From NCBI GenBank assembly GCA_049511415.1, contig JBEKYC010000049.1, positions 1 to 55,410 of the forward strand: DNA of 55,410 nucleotides, read 5' to 3'. Below are positions 7,855 to 16,085 of the stretch, piece after piece. Both the position numbers and the translations under genes were made by a program. The notes below the pieces were generated by a model. It was not told where the DNA came from. It saw only the letters and a list, made by a program, of their open reading frames with translations, and made no database searches. This DNA comes from Bog-159 sp049511415. GTDB taxonomy: Bacteria > Acidobacteriota > Terriglobia > Bryobacterales > Bryobacteraceae. Position 1 is the stretch's first letter, and each line of letters begins with the position of its first letter.

Positions 7855-10218
7855 ATGGTCAACTTTGGACCATTACCGAGAAATCGGCTAATCTGGGGGC
7901 GGAGGTGGCTTGTGATCGCTCTTCCCCGGAATCCCCGCCGACCTTCGACGCCGTTGTCGGGCCTATGTCGTCTGCTGTGGCTCACGTGTCTCGCTGCCGG
8001 CGTCGTGTCCCACTTGCGAGCTCAGTCCGGCGCCGAAACCGTCCTGTACAATTTCAATCAGCCGGCGCGGGGATCGGGCCCTTCCGCCGAACTCATCCGC
8101 GATGCAGCGGGCAACTTCTATGGCACCACCGCCAATGGCGGCCAGGCCGGCTGGGGCACGGTCTACAAGGTGGAATCGTCGGGCAAGCAAACCGTGCTCT
8201 ACGCATTCAGCGGCGGCGCGGACGGCGCCACTCCATATGGCAGTTTGGCCCACGATGCGGCGGGTAACCTCTATGGCACCACCTATCTCGGCGGATTAGG
8301 CTTCGGAGACGCCGGATATGGCGTCGTCTTCAAGCTGAGTCCGGCCGGACAGCAGACCGTTCTGTTCACCTTCGGGGCGATCTTCGACGACGGGCTGAGC
8401 CCGTACAGCGGAGTGGTCCTGGACTCCGCCGGCAACATCTATGGCACGACCTCCGAGGGAGGCCAGCACCGCGGCGGCGTGGCATTCAAAATAGACCCGT
8501 CGGGCAATTTCACGGTGCTGCATGCTTTTGGCGCATCCGGCGATGGCTTCGGGTCGGACAGCCCGCTCCTGCTCGATGCGGCGGGCAATCTCTACGGAAC
8601 CACTTACGGCGGCGGCGCACACCATGAGGGCACGGTATTCCAGTTGGACCCATCGGGGAACGAAACGCTGCTTTACAGCTTCACTGGCGGGTCCGACGGC
8701 GCCAGTCCTTTCACCGGCAGCCTGACGCGCGACCCGTCCGGCACCATTTTCGGTGCGACGTTCTACGGCGGCGCCGCCGTCAATGGCGTGATCTTCAAAC
8801 TGGATTCCACGGGCCACGAGACGGTGCTTCACAATTTCACCGGCGGGGCCGACGGCGGCCAGCCCTACGGCGGAGTGGTTCTCGATGAAGCCGGCAATCT
8901 CTACGGCACGGCTTCGGACGGCGGCGTTACCACAGGTGTCTGCAATCACGCTTTCGAACCCGGTTGCGGGGTAGTCTTCAAACTGGACCCTTCGGGCCAG
9001 GAGACCGTGCTGTACGCCTTCACCGGTGGTAGCGACGGCAACGATCCCGTCAGCGGTCTGCTGCTCGACGCGGCGGGCAACGTGTATGGAACCACTTTTT
9101 TCGGTGGCTCCGCGAATCTGGGCGCCGTCTATAGCGTGAGTGCAACCGGCCAGCAACGAACTCTGTTCAGCTTTCCGGGCGCGGTAGGCGGAAATCTGCC
9201 CTTGTCGGGCGTGATCCTGGACCAGGCCGGCAACATTTACGGCGCCGCTCGCGACGGCGGCCGGCTGAACCAGGGAGTGGTATATAAGTTGGGTGCGTCC
9301 GGGAACCTGACCACCCTGTATTCGTTCACTGGTGGCGCCGACGGCGCCAATCCACATTCCAGTTTGATCCGCGATTCCGCGGGCAACTTGTACGGGACCG
9401 CCTCCGGCGGAGGCGCTTCCGGCAACGGTGTGGTCTATGAAGTGGATACCTCCGGCGCCGAGACCGTGTTGCACAGCTTTGGCGGAGGCGCGGATGGCAG
9501 CGATCCGGTCGGCGGGGTCACGCGCGGCCCGTCCGGTAGCCTCTACGGAACCACCGCAAGCGGGGGCGTGTCGAATCTGGGCGTGCTCTATAGCCTGGAC
9601 GTCGCGGGCAATGAGACGATTCTGCACACATTCACCGGCGGCGACGATGGAAGCACGCCTTATGCGGCCGTTACCTTCGATTCCGCAGGCAATCTCTACG
9701 GCACGGCTTCGGGAGGCGGCGCTTACGGCGGCGGTGTCGTATATAAGCTGGACGCCTCCGGCAGTTTCACTATCTTATACGCGTTCACCGGCGGCGCCGA
9801 CGGCCTGGGACCGTGGGGAGGTGTTGTGCTGGATGCGTCCGGCAATCTATACGGAACTACTCCGGCCGGCGGCACCAATGGTCGCGGCGTGGTATTCAAG
9901 CTGGATCCGGCCGGCAACGAAACCGTGTTGCACAACTTCGGCGGAAGCGGCGATGGAGAAGATCCTCAAGCGGGCGTGATCCTGGACCCGGAAGGCAATC
10001 TCTATGGCACGGCTTACGATGGCGGCAGTTCTAACTTTGGCGTCGTGTTTGAAGTAACGCCCGCGGGCCAGGAGAGTATCCTCTACAACTTTGCCGACAA
10101 AGCCGACGGCGGATTCCCAGCCGCGGGGGTCGTCCGCGATTCATCTGGCAAGCTCTACGGCACGGCCTCCAGCGGGGGTGAGTGGACAGCGGGGACGATC
10201 TACAAGGTGACGCCCTGA
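7855..10218 (+). CDS. Secreted GloVer tandem-repeat protein (TIGR03803 type)
   Basis: 787 residues from ATG (MVNFGPLPRN). The frame is open for 94 more codons upstream, but that part overlaps the transposase relic and is not expected to be coding. A hydrophobic stretch at about residues 38-55 (LLWLTCLAAGVVSHLRAQS) looks like a signal peptide with a long n-region. A GTG after the WRW could be the true start. The rest is about 14 copies of a 50-residue unit, 'NLYGTT..GG...GVVFKLD..G.ETVLY.FTGG.DG..P..G...D.AG'. The repeat is typical of surface proteins in Acidobacteria and Verrucomicrobia, usually followed by an anchor. Here the protein ends in KVTP directly after the last repeat. Confidence 0.85.
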   Translation: MVNFGPLPRNRLIWGRRWLVIALPRNPRRPSTPLSGLCRLLWLTCLAAGVVSHLRAQSGAETVLYNFNQPARGSGPSAELIRDAAGNFYGTTANGGQAGWGTVYKVESSGKQTVLYAFSGGADGATPYGSLAHDAAGNLYGTTYLGGLGFGDAGYGVVFKLSPAGQQTVLFTFGAIFDDGLSPYSGVVLDSAGNIYGTTSEGGQHRGGVAFKIDPSGNFTVLHAFGASGDGFGSDSPLLLDAAGNLYGTTYGGGAHHEGTVFQLDPSGNETLLYSFTGGSDGASPFTGSLTRDPSGTIFGATFYGGAAVNGVIFKLDSTGHETVLHNFTGGADGGQPYGGVVLDEAGNLYGTASDGGVTTGVCNHAFEPGCGVVFKLDPSGQETVLYAFTGGSDGNDPVSGLLLDAAGNVYGTTFFGGSANLGAVYSVSATGQQRTLFSFPGAVGGNLPLSGVILDQAGNIYGAARDGGRLNQGVVYKLGASGNLTTLYSFTGGADGANPHSSLIRDSAGNLYGTASGGGASGNGVVYEVDTSGAETVLHSFGGGADGSDPVGGVTRGPSGSLYGTTASGGVSNLGVLYSLDVAGNETILHTFTGGDDGSTPYAAVTFDSAGNLYGTASGGGAYGGGVVYKLDASGSFTILYAFTGGADGLGPWGGVVLDASGNLYGTTPAGGTNGRGVVFKLDPAGNETVLHNFGGSGDGEDPQAGVILDPEGNLYGTAYDGGSSNFGVVFEVTPAGQESILYNFADKADGGFPAAGVVRDSSGKLYGTASSGGEWTAGTIYKVTP
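8111..10215 (+). repeat. Coding tandem repeats of about 150 bases
   Basis: The DNA behind the GloVer units is a degenerate direct repeat with period about 150 bases, best conserved at the codons for GNLYGT (ggcaacctctatggcac-like). The copies have diverged enough to avoid long exact repeats. One copy carries an insertion with two cysteines (GVCNHAFEPGCG). Confidence 0.8.
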
Positions 10219-10635
10219 GTGTTTGCGGCCACGCATTCGGTCAATCAATGACCGTCCATTGGATCACTTGGCGCGCCACGGTGTGCTCGACGAGCCTGAA
10301 CTGGAGCGAGCGCGAATCGTCGTAAATCCGGCCAGCACGACAAACCAGCCGCGGACGACACGATAAACTGATCTGGCTGAATGCGCAACTCCTGGAGGTT
10401 CGCCATGAAACGATCATGGCTACCACCGCGCCGATCCACAAGAGGTCACGACGTGCATATCGCTCTTCAAGATGGAAGCGGCCTGCCTCTCCTGTTCGGA
10501 TCGCCGCACCCATTGGCTCCGTCAGGCCTTGTGGCGCGCCGGTTACCGGTGACAACACCGGTCGCGGCGGGCGCACCTGGCGCAACGTGCGCGAACGCGA
10601 CGCTACGGAGTCTCTGTTTTGGCTACTCTGGAGGC
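10219..10635. other. Non-coding or decayed stretch
   Basis: No reading frame on either strand here has the codon use or motifs of a recognisable protein. A short peptide frame near the start (PLDHLARHGVLDEPELERAR) could be a gene remnant, but it runs into a stop. It marks the left edge of the degenerate region that reaches to about 17 kb. Confidence 0.4.
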
Positions 10636-10821
10636 ATGTCGAAGCGCAAAAACAATGAATCATGTGAGCCGCCAACACCGCCTCTCGGGCTGGTCTTGAA
10701 CGACTTCATGATCGATATGAAGGTGGAGGAACTCCGTTACACTATTTCCGTGATAGAGAAGCGTATCGGTAACCTCATCGGCCAGAAGGGTAATCAGCAT
10801 TCGCTCCTGGTTGACGGGTAG
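10636..10821 (+). CDS. Small hypothetical protein
   Basis: Sixty-one residues from an ATG preceded by a good Shine-Dalgarno (ctggagg, five bases upstream). The N-terminus is basic (MSKRKNNESCEPPTPPLG) and the remainder is predicted helical (NDFMIDMKVEELRYTISVIEKR). No domain is recognised. A longer frame upstream exists, but its composition is unlike a protein. Codon use is lower in GC than neighbouring core genes. Confidence 0.4.
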   Translation: MSKRKNNESCEPPTPPLGLVLNDFMIDMKVEELRYTISVIEKRIGNLIGQKGNQHSLLVDG

Positions 10822-10827
10822 ATCGCC

Positions 10828-11040
10828 GTGGTCGGCATTTTGGTGCACGGCGAAAACCACTTCATCGTGCGCGGTCCATTGGCGGAGCGGTGGGTACCGT
10901 TTTACTCTGGTCAGGGCGGATGTGACGTGGAGAACAACCTAGCATGCCGATTGTCAATGCTTCATCATTCGCAGATCCCCGTGATGTTGCCGCTTACAAA
11001 AAGGCAATTGCGCAGGGCAAGACAGAAGCGGAGGCCTTAA
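10828..11040 (+). CDS. Possible small gene or gene fragment
   Basis: Begins MVGILVHGENHFIVRGPLAE, which reads like the start of a real beta-rich protein. After about 20 residues the composition becomes poor and the 3' part overlaps the next, better supported gene by about 97 bases in another frame. The likely reading is an N-terminal remnant whose end was lost. Confidence is low. Confidence 0.2.
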   Translation: MVGILVHGENHFIVRGPLAERWVPFYSGQGGCDVENNLACRLSMLHHSQIPVMLPLTKRQLRRARQKRRP

Positions 11041-11339
11041 AAGTCGGAGATAACGGAATCGGAAAGTGGGGGGACATTACGGCCCGTGATGATATACCGA
11101 TGTGTGCTCTCCCGCCAGAAGACTGGATACCCAAATGGGGGGCCGGCAGCAACGCACGAGGGAGAAAGGTAGCTGTGACGTATAGGTGGAGGACCGTAAT
11201 TGGCGAACTGCGGGACACGATGCCGCACAAGGCCCAAATCAAAAATGGTGCTGGAATTGATCTGAACCCAGGCTTCGCCAAGGCATTTGGTGTCCGGCCA
11301 CCATTTATGCTACGCGGCGTGAAATGGGAATGGGTTTAG
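10944..11339 (+). CDS. Hypothetical protein with conserved-looking LPPEDW and GAGIDLNPGFAKAFG segments
   Basis: 131 residues, ATG start. Noteworthy segments are ALKVGDNGIGKWGD, MCALPPEDWIPKWG, a beta strand (RKVAVTYRWRTVIGEL), and GAGIDLNPGFAKAFGVRPPF near the end. The last arrangement, a strand followed by a D-L-x(2)-x-A-K-x-x-G helix, recalls the end of double-psi beta-barrel domains (RlpA, expansin-like), where an Asp precedes a helix of small residues. That comparison is only an inference. There is no signal peptide. It lies among gene relics but itself appears intact. Confidence 0.5.
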   Translation: MPIVNASSFADPRDVAAYKKAIAQGKTEAEALKVGDNGIGKWGDITARDDIPMCALPPEDWIPKWGAGSNARGRKVAVTYRWRTVIGELRDTMPHKAQIKNGAGIDLNPGFAKAFGVRPPFMLRGVKWEWV

Positions 11340-11464
11340 CTCCGTTCGTAGCACGAAACGGGCCTGAGGTAGCCATGCCGTTCACGCCGCGTGCCGCCGA
11401 CCCAGCGTGGGCCGGGCAGTCGCGATCGGCGAACCACTGTCGTTCGGCTACTGCCTATGGTTCG

Positions 11465-11928
11465 CTTCGGGAAATAATACTTGCCTATGACATCTTCGCC
11501 GCCGAGATCCGCATTTTTGACATGGCCCACGACGCCGACGATGATCGCCCATGGGGCCAATCTGCCGCGACGGCTGTGCTTTCCGACCGGGTCTTCAGCC
11601 GGCCAGTATTGGCGGGCGAGGGTTTCGTCGACCAGGGCCACGGGCTCGGTATCTTACCGGTCGATATCGGTGAGACGCGCCCCTTACAAATAGGATCTTC
11701 AGCGCGGCGAAAAAGTCCGGGCTGATGAAACCGATGTCTCCGTGCGGACCGGGATCGCCGGAAGGGGACGGATGCTCTTCGATGGCGAACGACGCCGAAC
11801 CGCCGTCGCCACTGAATGGCACGGGCGGCCGCCACGGAGGTCGTGCCAGGCATGGCCTGCAGGTTGCCGAGCACGGCGCGATAGAACGCGATACGCTTGG
11901 CGGCATCGGCGTAGTGCGTGCGTGGCCG
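11465..11928 (-). pseudogene. Fragment of an ADOP/MacB-type ABC permease (periplasmic domain)
   Basis: On the minus strand, successive frames read YADAAKRIAFYRAVLGNLQA, then PFSGDGGSASFAIEE, HGDIGFISPDFFAALKI, and MALVDETLARQYWPAEDPVG followed by APWAIIVGVVGHVK. This is the order found in the second periplasmic core domain of acidobacterial duplicated orphan permeases. Two or more frameshifts separate the pieces. The FtsX transmembrane part is missing after GKYYFP. The upstream edge abuts the IS21 relic, suggesting that the insertion or a later deletion broke the gene. Confidence 0.75.
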
Positions 11929-11944
11929 CGAAAGGAGGCGGTAA

Positions 11945-12575
11945 TCACGCCGCTGCCCGCGCAGGATCTTCTTGACCGCCGAGCCGAGATTGTCGTAACG
12001 AAGCCGGCGAAACACGCCAGTGAAATAGCCGAACGCAAGCTCGTGGGCTTCCAGAAATGCCTGCTGCGTGGCATGCAGAAAGGCACAGTGAAATGCCGCG
12101 CCGCTGGCCATACTGCGCATGGAAAGCCTGCAGCTTAGTCCGCTCTCCAGCCAGATCGGCGTAGGCATCGTACCAATCCAATTGGGCCTCCATGCCCCAT
12201 TCGTAACTTTGCGGCCCGAAGGTTTCTGCCACGGCCAAACCCAACGCCTGCTTGCGTTCATGGACATAGCCACGAAGAGTGCGTTCCCCGATTTCGCATT
12301 GCGGCAACTCGTCTTGGATCCGCTCCCAAATCCGATTCGCGGCGTGGCGCTGCTTCCGCGGCGGTTTCTTGTCACTCTCCGCTTTGATAGATGAACGCTG
12401 CTGCCACCGCCAGTTTCCAGCGCGGCCGTTCCACCTTCTTCCGCGGCGTGGGCAAGGCGCTGCCAATCGCCTCTCGCACCATGCGTCGATGTACGTTCCA
12501 CTTCTTGGCAACTCCCGAAATCACGCCGCACTCGTACTCTCTACGGATCTGCTCGAAAAGCTACCTTTGTTCTCC
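11945..12575 (-). pseudogene. IS21-family transposase istA relic
   Basis: Minus-strand frames together give the IstA order: FEQIRREYECGVISGVAKK and VHRRMVREAIGSALPTPRKK (HTH), KQRHAANRIWERIQDELP, then GERTLRGYVHERKQALGL, WGMEAQLDWYDAYADLAGER (start of the DDE domain), and MASGAAFHCAFLHATQQAF with RLRYDNLGSAVKKILRGQ. At least three frameshifts and an early in-frame stop make it non-functional. No istB ATPase or terminal repeats are seen. The 3' side joins the permease fragment directly. Confidence 0.8.
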
Positions 12576-13210
12576 AATCCAACGAGTTCCCCGCTTGGGC
12601 TGTGGCCCAAATCAAGAGTATCCGTTCGTCTGGGGTGGGCCAGATTAAACTGCCGAACTGGCCAATTCAGGGACGGCTAACTCCCGGGCCGCACCTAAAA
12701 GATCGGTCAACGACTTGCTTGGTGGCCTGTATGTAGTGTAAAGCCATTTCGAAGGCTACCTTGGCGAATCCAAACGGAACGATCCGGCGTCGCGAAGGAG
12801 AAATGACAGCCCGCCTTGGGCTAATCTCATGCAGCAGAAGGTCTCAGATCTTTCGGATGTTTGCATCTGAATGGGGCACGGGAGATGGGAAATTGCGGTA
12901 ACGCTGATTCGCGGGGCCTGCTTGAGGCGTGGGACCCCGCGGCTTAAATCAAATCAGTCGTCTTAACGGAGTGCGATTGGGACACCCGATCACACGGTTG
13001 CACGGGGGCGGCGCCCCTTTTCCTTGCCACGCCCTTCGTGGGAAACGAATGCTCTTAACTACCTGCGCTGATACCGAACAGGCGATACGTGCGATCAATA
13101 CTGGCGTGAATCGTTCCGGCGTCCCGTCAGGCCTGCTCCCCGGCAAACGCGGCGCGAACGAATCCGTCGTTTCGGTGCGCTCGTGTATTACGATCAAACA
13201 GAGCTAAAAT
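12576..13210. other. Decayed intergenic stretch with a possible hairpin
   Basis: No intact gene recognised. CGCGGGG at 12910-12916 and CCCCGCG at 12935-12941 form a 7-bp inverted repeat with an 18-base spacer and no following T-run. From 13072 a frame without start codon reads YRTGDTCDQYWRESFRRP and later LKYEQEIGAEIRQQQKLKK, ending at a stop at 13319-13321. It could be the tail of a lost gene. Confidence 0.35.
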
Positions 13211-13549
13211 ATGAGCAGGAGATCGGCGCTGAAATTCGTCAACAGCAAAAACTCAAGAAAGCAATTTTCAACGGGCCGCGGCCCGACAGTAGCCCCCGCC
13301 AAAGATTACGTGCCTACCCGTAGTGAAAGAAAACCACCCTTTCACGCCGAAATTGAGGCCGCAAGCCATCTGCCGGACGGTTCTCCCGAATTCCGCGCTT
13401 TTGTACGCGATGTGGTGGGCCTGCCTGAGCATATGGCTCCCAGCGTCGCTGCCGCCATCCGGCAGCAGAGATGGAAGATTTCGCCGAACCCGCTCGCTTC
13501 GATCAGAACGGCCGCACACCAGGAAGCTCGAAGAACGCCATCTGTTTGA
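13211..13549 (+). CDS. Hypothetical protein
   Basis: 112 residues, basic N-terminal 45 residues followed by FHAEIEAASHLPDGSPEFRA and then GLPEHMAPSVAAAIRQQRWK, NPLASIRTAAHQEARR. The second half resembles short helical acidobacterial proteins in which a 'vAaAIR.grWr...NP..yiRtaA.rEa.r' helix pair could bind DNA. I cannot name a family. It is close in composition to a real protein but stops at TPSV and may be truncated. Lies in the relic-rich segment. Confidence 0.4.
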   Translation: MSRRSALKFVNSKNSRKQFSTGRGPTVAPAKDYVPTRSERKPPFHAEIEAASHLPDGSPEFRAFVRDVVGLPEHMAPSVAAAIRQQRWKISPNPLASIRTAAHQEARRTPSV

Positions 13550-13783
13550 GCTAGCAACTTTGTCGGCAACGCCAGCAACACCCAGGCTTGCAATCTTCCG
13601 TTCACACCTTTTGCAAGAGCTTTACGAAAACCAAACCACCACGCTGCCCTCACTCGTAAACTCAGGATATGTGACACGCCACCATCTCCGAGCCACACGC
13701 CCATATTGAAGCGATTGGTCTAACGGATTGATGAAAAATGGCTCTACCCCTTTAGCCAATCGCAGCGTAAGATTTGAGGCGGT

Positions 13784-14539
13784 GTGAATAAAATCCGTCT
13801 CGGACGTCACGTTTTGGGCATGGCGGCGATCTTTCTTGGGGTCATCACCTTGGTTTGGCATGACTTCAACGGCTGGCAACAGATCGATGCGCTCGGGAAG
13901 GGTACCCACCGCGAGATTCTGGTGTATATAGTTGGAGCCATCGAGATCCTGGCTGGACTGGCGGTGCAATGGTCGGGTACCATCCGGGCCGGGGCGATCG
14001 CGCTCGCCTGCGTCTTTTCCTTCTTTGCCCTGCTCTGGATCCCACGCATCATCGCGACGCCGCTGGTGTACGATCCCTGGGGCAACTTCTTCGAGCAATC
14101 TTCTCAGGTCGCCGGGGCGCTGATCGTGTATGCAACCGTTGGCCGCGCCAAGGCGGATTGCAAACCAAGGTTGGCGCGCTTCGCATACGTCCTGTTTGCG
14201 ATCTGTGTGATCTCGTTCATGCTGGAACAGCTCATCTCTTTATCCGCCACCGCATCGTTCGTGCCCAAGTGGATTCCTCCGGGACAGATGTTCTGGGCCA
14301 TCCTGACTACGGTTGCGTTCGCGCTGGCAGCCATCGCGCTACTCGTCCGGCGTCAGGCGCTGCTGGCCTCGCGCTTGACCACGGCAATGATCATCGGCTT
14401 CGGACTGCTGGTCTGGCTTCCTGCGCCATTTGCCAACGCGCACCAACTGTTCAACTGGGCCGGGAATGGGGTAAATCTGGCAATCGCCGGCGCGGCATGG
14501 ATCGTCGCCGATTATCTCGACCCGAGGGGCTCCCACTAA
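13784..14539 (+). CDS. DoxX-like integral membrane protein
   Basis: 251 residues from a GTG with an upstream gaggcgg Shine-Dalgarno. Seven or so hydrophobic helices are visible, starting with RHVLGMAAIFLGVITLVWHDF, then ILVYIVGAIEILAGLAVQWS, GAIALACVFSFFALLWIP and so on. The first part matches the DoxX/SURF4-like fold (short helices, W-H-D-F loop). The family is associated with thiosulfate:quinone oxidation or redox balance in some organisms, but most members are uncharacterised. Inner membrane location is clear; the role is not. Confidence 0.6.
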   Translation: MNKIRLGRHVLGMAAIFLGVITLVWHDFNGWQQIDALGKGTHREILVYIVGAIEILAGLAVQWSGTIRAGAIALACVFSFFALLWIPRIIATPLVYDPWGNFFEQSSQVAGALIVYATVGRAKADCKPRLARFAYVLFAICVISFMLEQLISLSATASFVPKWIPPGQMFWAILTTVAFALAAIALLVRRQALLASRLTTAMIIGFGLLVWLPAPFANAHQLFNWAGNGVNLAIAGAAWIVADYLDPRGSH

Positions 14540-14732
14540 ACCTGGGTGGATGCGGATTAGTACCGTCGGCGATTGGCAGGTGTCTGATCGATGACGATGG
14601 CGGCCCGCTGATCTACGGTGTCGCTTCAGAGCAACAACGCACTCGCTGCTCTTCGAACCGGTTCCCGGCGGCGCGGAAGTGTCGATTTCGTGCCAACTGC
14701 GGCCCGTTTGAAATGGCCGGCTTCTTTTTACT

Positions 14733-15176
14733 TCAGAAGCCGCTCGCGGGCGAAACCGGCACCGTGACCGCCGAGCCCGCTTCCCCGCTTAGCACCGTGC
14801 GCCGGGCGGCCTTCGATACGCCGAATTTGTACGACCGGTTCAGCACGCTGGAATCCAGTTCCCGAATCACGTAAGCGCCGTTCACATTCTCCACTCTCAG
14901 GCAATTGCTGCCGGACGCATCCTCCCGTAATCCGGCGGGCGCGATGAAAGATGCCTTCACGCCTTCGCCCCACACGGAGATCACCCCGACCCCCGTCGGG
15001 TCTTTGCTCACCGACAGATTGTATTCGCCGGCCGGCAACATCGTATTGTTCCAATATGCCTGGCCCGGCAGGTCGAAGGTTCCTTTGAGTACCGTCTGCG
15101 CGCTGGCTCCCATCGCCGTCAAGCCGAGCAGGGCGAGAAGAGTAGCACTATGTCCAAAACCTAAGTTTAATTTCAT
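14733..15176 (-). CDS. Small secreted protein of unknown function
   Basis: 147 residues from ATG (MKLNLGFGHSATLL), preceded by an aaaggaaag Shine-Dalgarno; a start seven codons earlier is possible. The signal peptide ends GASAQT. The mature part is a small beta-rich domain (VLKGTFDLPGQAYWNNTML, then PAGEYNLSVSKD, and YVIRELDSSVLNRSYKFG). From memory, such short proteins are common and variable in Acidobacteria. No catalytic motif is visible. A 7-bp inverted repeat lies 40 bases upstream. Confidence 0.6.
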   Translation of the reverse strand: MKLNLGFGHSATLLALLGLTAMGASAQTVLKGTFDLPGQAYWNNTMLPAGEYNLSVSKDPTGVGVISVWGEGVKASFIAPAGLREDASGSNCLRVENVNGAYVIRELDSSVLNRSYKFGVSKAARRTVLSGEAGSAVTVPVSPASGF

Positions 15177-15215
15177 TGACTTCTTTCCTTTCTGCAAGTC
15201 CGCTAAGTGCGAACT

Positions 15216-15240
15216 GTCTTACCTTTCTAACTTGTAAGAC
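15216..15240. promoter_or_regulatory. Inverted repeat upstream of the small secreted protein gene
   Basis: GTCTTAC at 15216-15222 and GTAAGAC at 15234-15240 are perfect inverted copies separated by 11 bases. The 18-base centre-to-centre spacing (nearly two helical turns) and position upstream of a minus-strand start suit a dimeric regulator. No protein is assigned. Confidence 0.35.
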
Positions 15241-15542
15241 GACGGTCACGCGTAACAGTTTGTCAGCCAGATATCATCTCTTTGTAAACTCGTGGAGCGC
15301 CGGCACGAGAGGTTCGCAGACTGCTACGGCTTTCTCGCGTTCCTCTGCGCCAGCGCCTCGTATCGTTCCACGCTCCCCTTCAATGCCGCCGCCATCTCGT
15401 AATTCTGTGCTTCGGTAGCCGCGTCCAGGGCCCGCCACGCCGTCGTCGCGGCCATCGTCTGCGCACGAGAGGCTCCAGCGCGACACACGTGGCGGCCAGT
15501 GACGGCGTGCGGGTTGTTGAAACGCCGGCCGGCGCCGTAAGA
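15241..15542 (-). other. Stretch with a possible gene tail on the minus strand
   Basis: On the minus strand, a frame ending at a stop at 15324-15326 reads TMAATTAWRALDAATEAQNY followed by EMAAALKGSVERYEALAQR. It is helical and protein-like, recalling a UVR- or TPR-like tail. No start codon or upstream domain is found in the same frame. It lies downstream of the broken lipoprotein gene and could be the end of another member of the same lost operon. Confidence 0.25.
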
Positions 15543-16080
15543 TCAGCGCTGTGCCGCGAGGAATCCGTCTATCTGCGCGGCAGCCTGGTTGGCCACCTGC
15601 GCCAAGTTACTATCCATGGATGCGACGACGTCCCGGATCGATTTTCCACTGGCCGGTTCTTCGCGCTCGAAGAGATGATCCCAAATGGTGAGGTTGGTCT
15701 TTTTGTCGGTCATCTCAAGTTGCAGCGAGATCCGGGCCCGAATCGCCCTGTGCTAATCCACTTCGTCGAACTCATGCAGCCGGACGTGCACGAGGAAATC
15801 CCCGACCGCGGAACTGGAGGACTCCAGCACGCGCTGGTATTTTCCCGAAGATCGCAGGGCCTGTATCAAGCCATCCCGGGCCATCGCGGCGGGTGGTTCC
15901 GTCCAGTAATGCAATTCATAGACGCCCTCCTCGTCGGCGCCTGAGCGATAGCGGATGCGAGCGTCCTGCATGGATCCGGATGCGGCGATGTTGGCCACCA
16001 AAATCGTGGACCATCCGGCCTTTCCGGGTTCATATGCGATTCTGCGGGGCAACGTCCAGCGCACCAAAGGGCATAGGGTA
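15543..16080 (-). pseudogene. ABC-type transport auxiliary lipoprotein (PqiC/MlaD-system type), nonsense-mutated and 5'-truncated
   Basis: On the minus strand, one frame reads DARIRYRSGADEEGVYELHY, WTEPPAAMARDGLIQALRSS, FLVHVRLHEFDEVD, then an in-frame TAG at 15753-15755, then ARISLQLEMTDKKTNLTIWD and LFEREEPASGKSIRDVVASM up to the true stop. This is the auxiliary lipoprotein found with MCE/MlaEF-type lipid transporters. The lipobox and first part have eroded where the gene meets the NTPase relic. Partner transporter genes are not in the window. Confidence 0.75.
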
Positions 16081-16085
16081 AGGGG

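Noticed and set aside
8296..9627. Long minus-strand frame (443 codons) opposite the GloVer repeat gene
   Set aside because: It is the mirror of a high-GC repeat with biased codons; composition is Arg/Ala/Gly-rich, there is no start context, and the plus-strand protein matches a known repeat family.
8111..10215. Periodic repeats considered as a CRISPR array
   Set aside because: The period is about 150 bases, the copies are diverged and the whole is one coding frame; no short identical repeats with unique spacers.
12910..12941. CGCGGGG/CCCCGCG inverted repeat as a rho-independent terminator
   Set aside because: The spacer is 18 bases, no T-run follows and no intact gene precedes it.
13969..14874. 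Plus-strand frame (301 codons) overlapping the DoxX-like gene
   Set aside because: Overlaps a membrane protein with consistent helices in another frame; its own product is Arg/Gly-rich and crosses into intergenic DNA.
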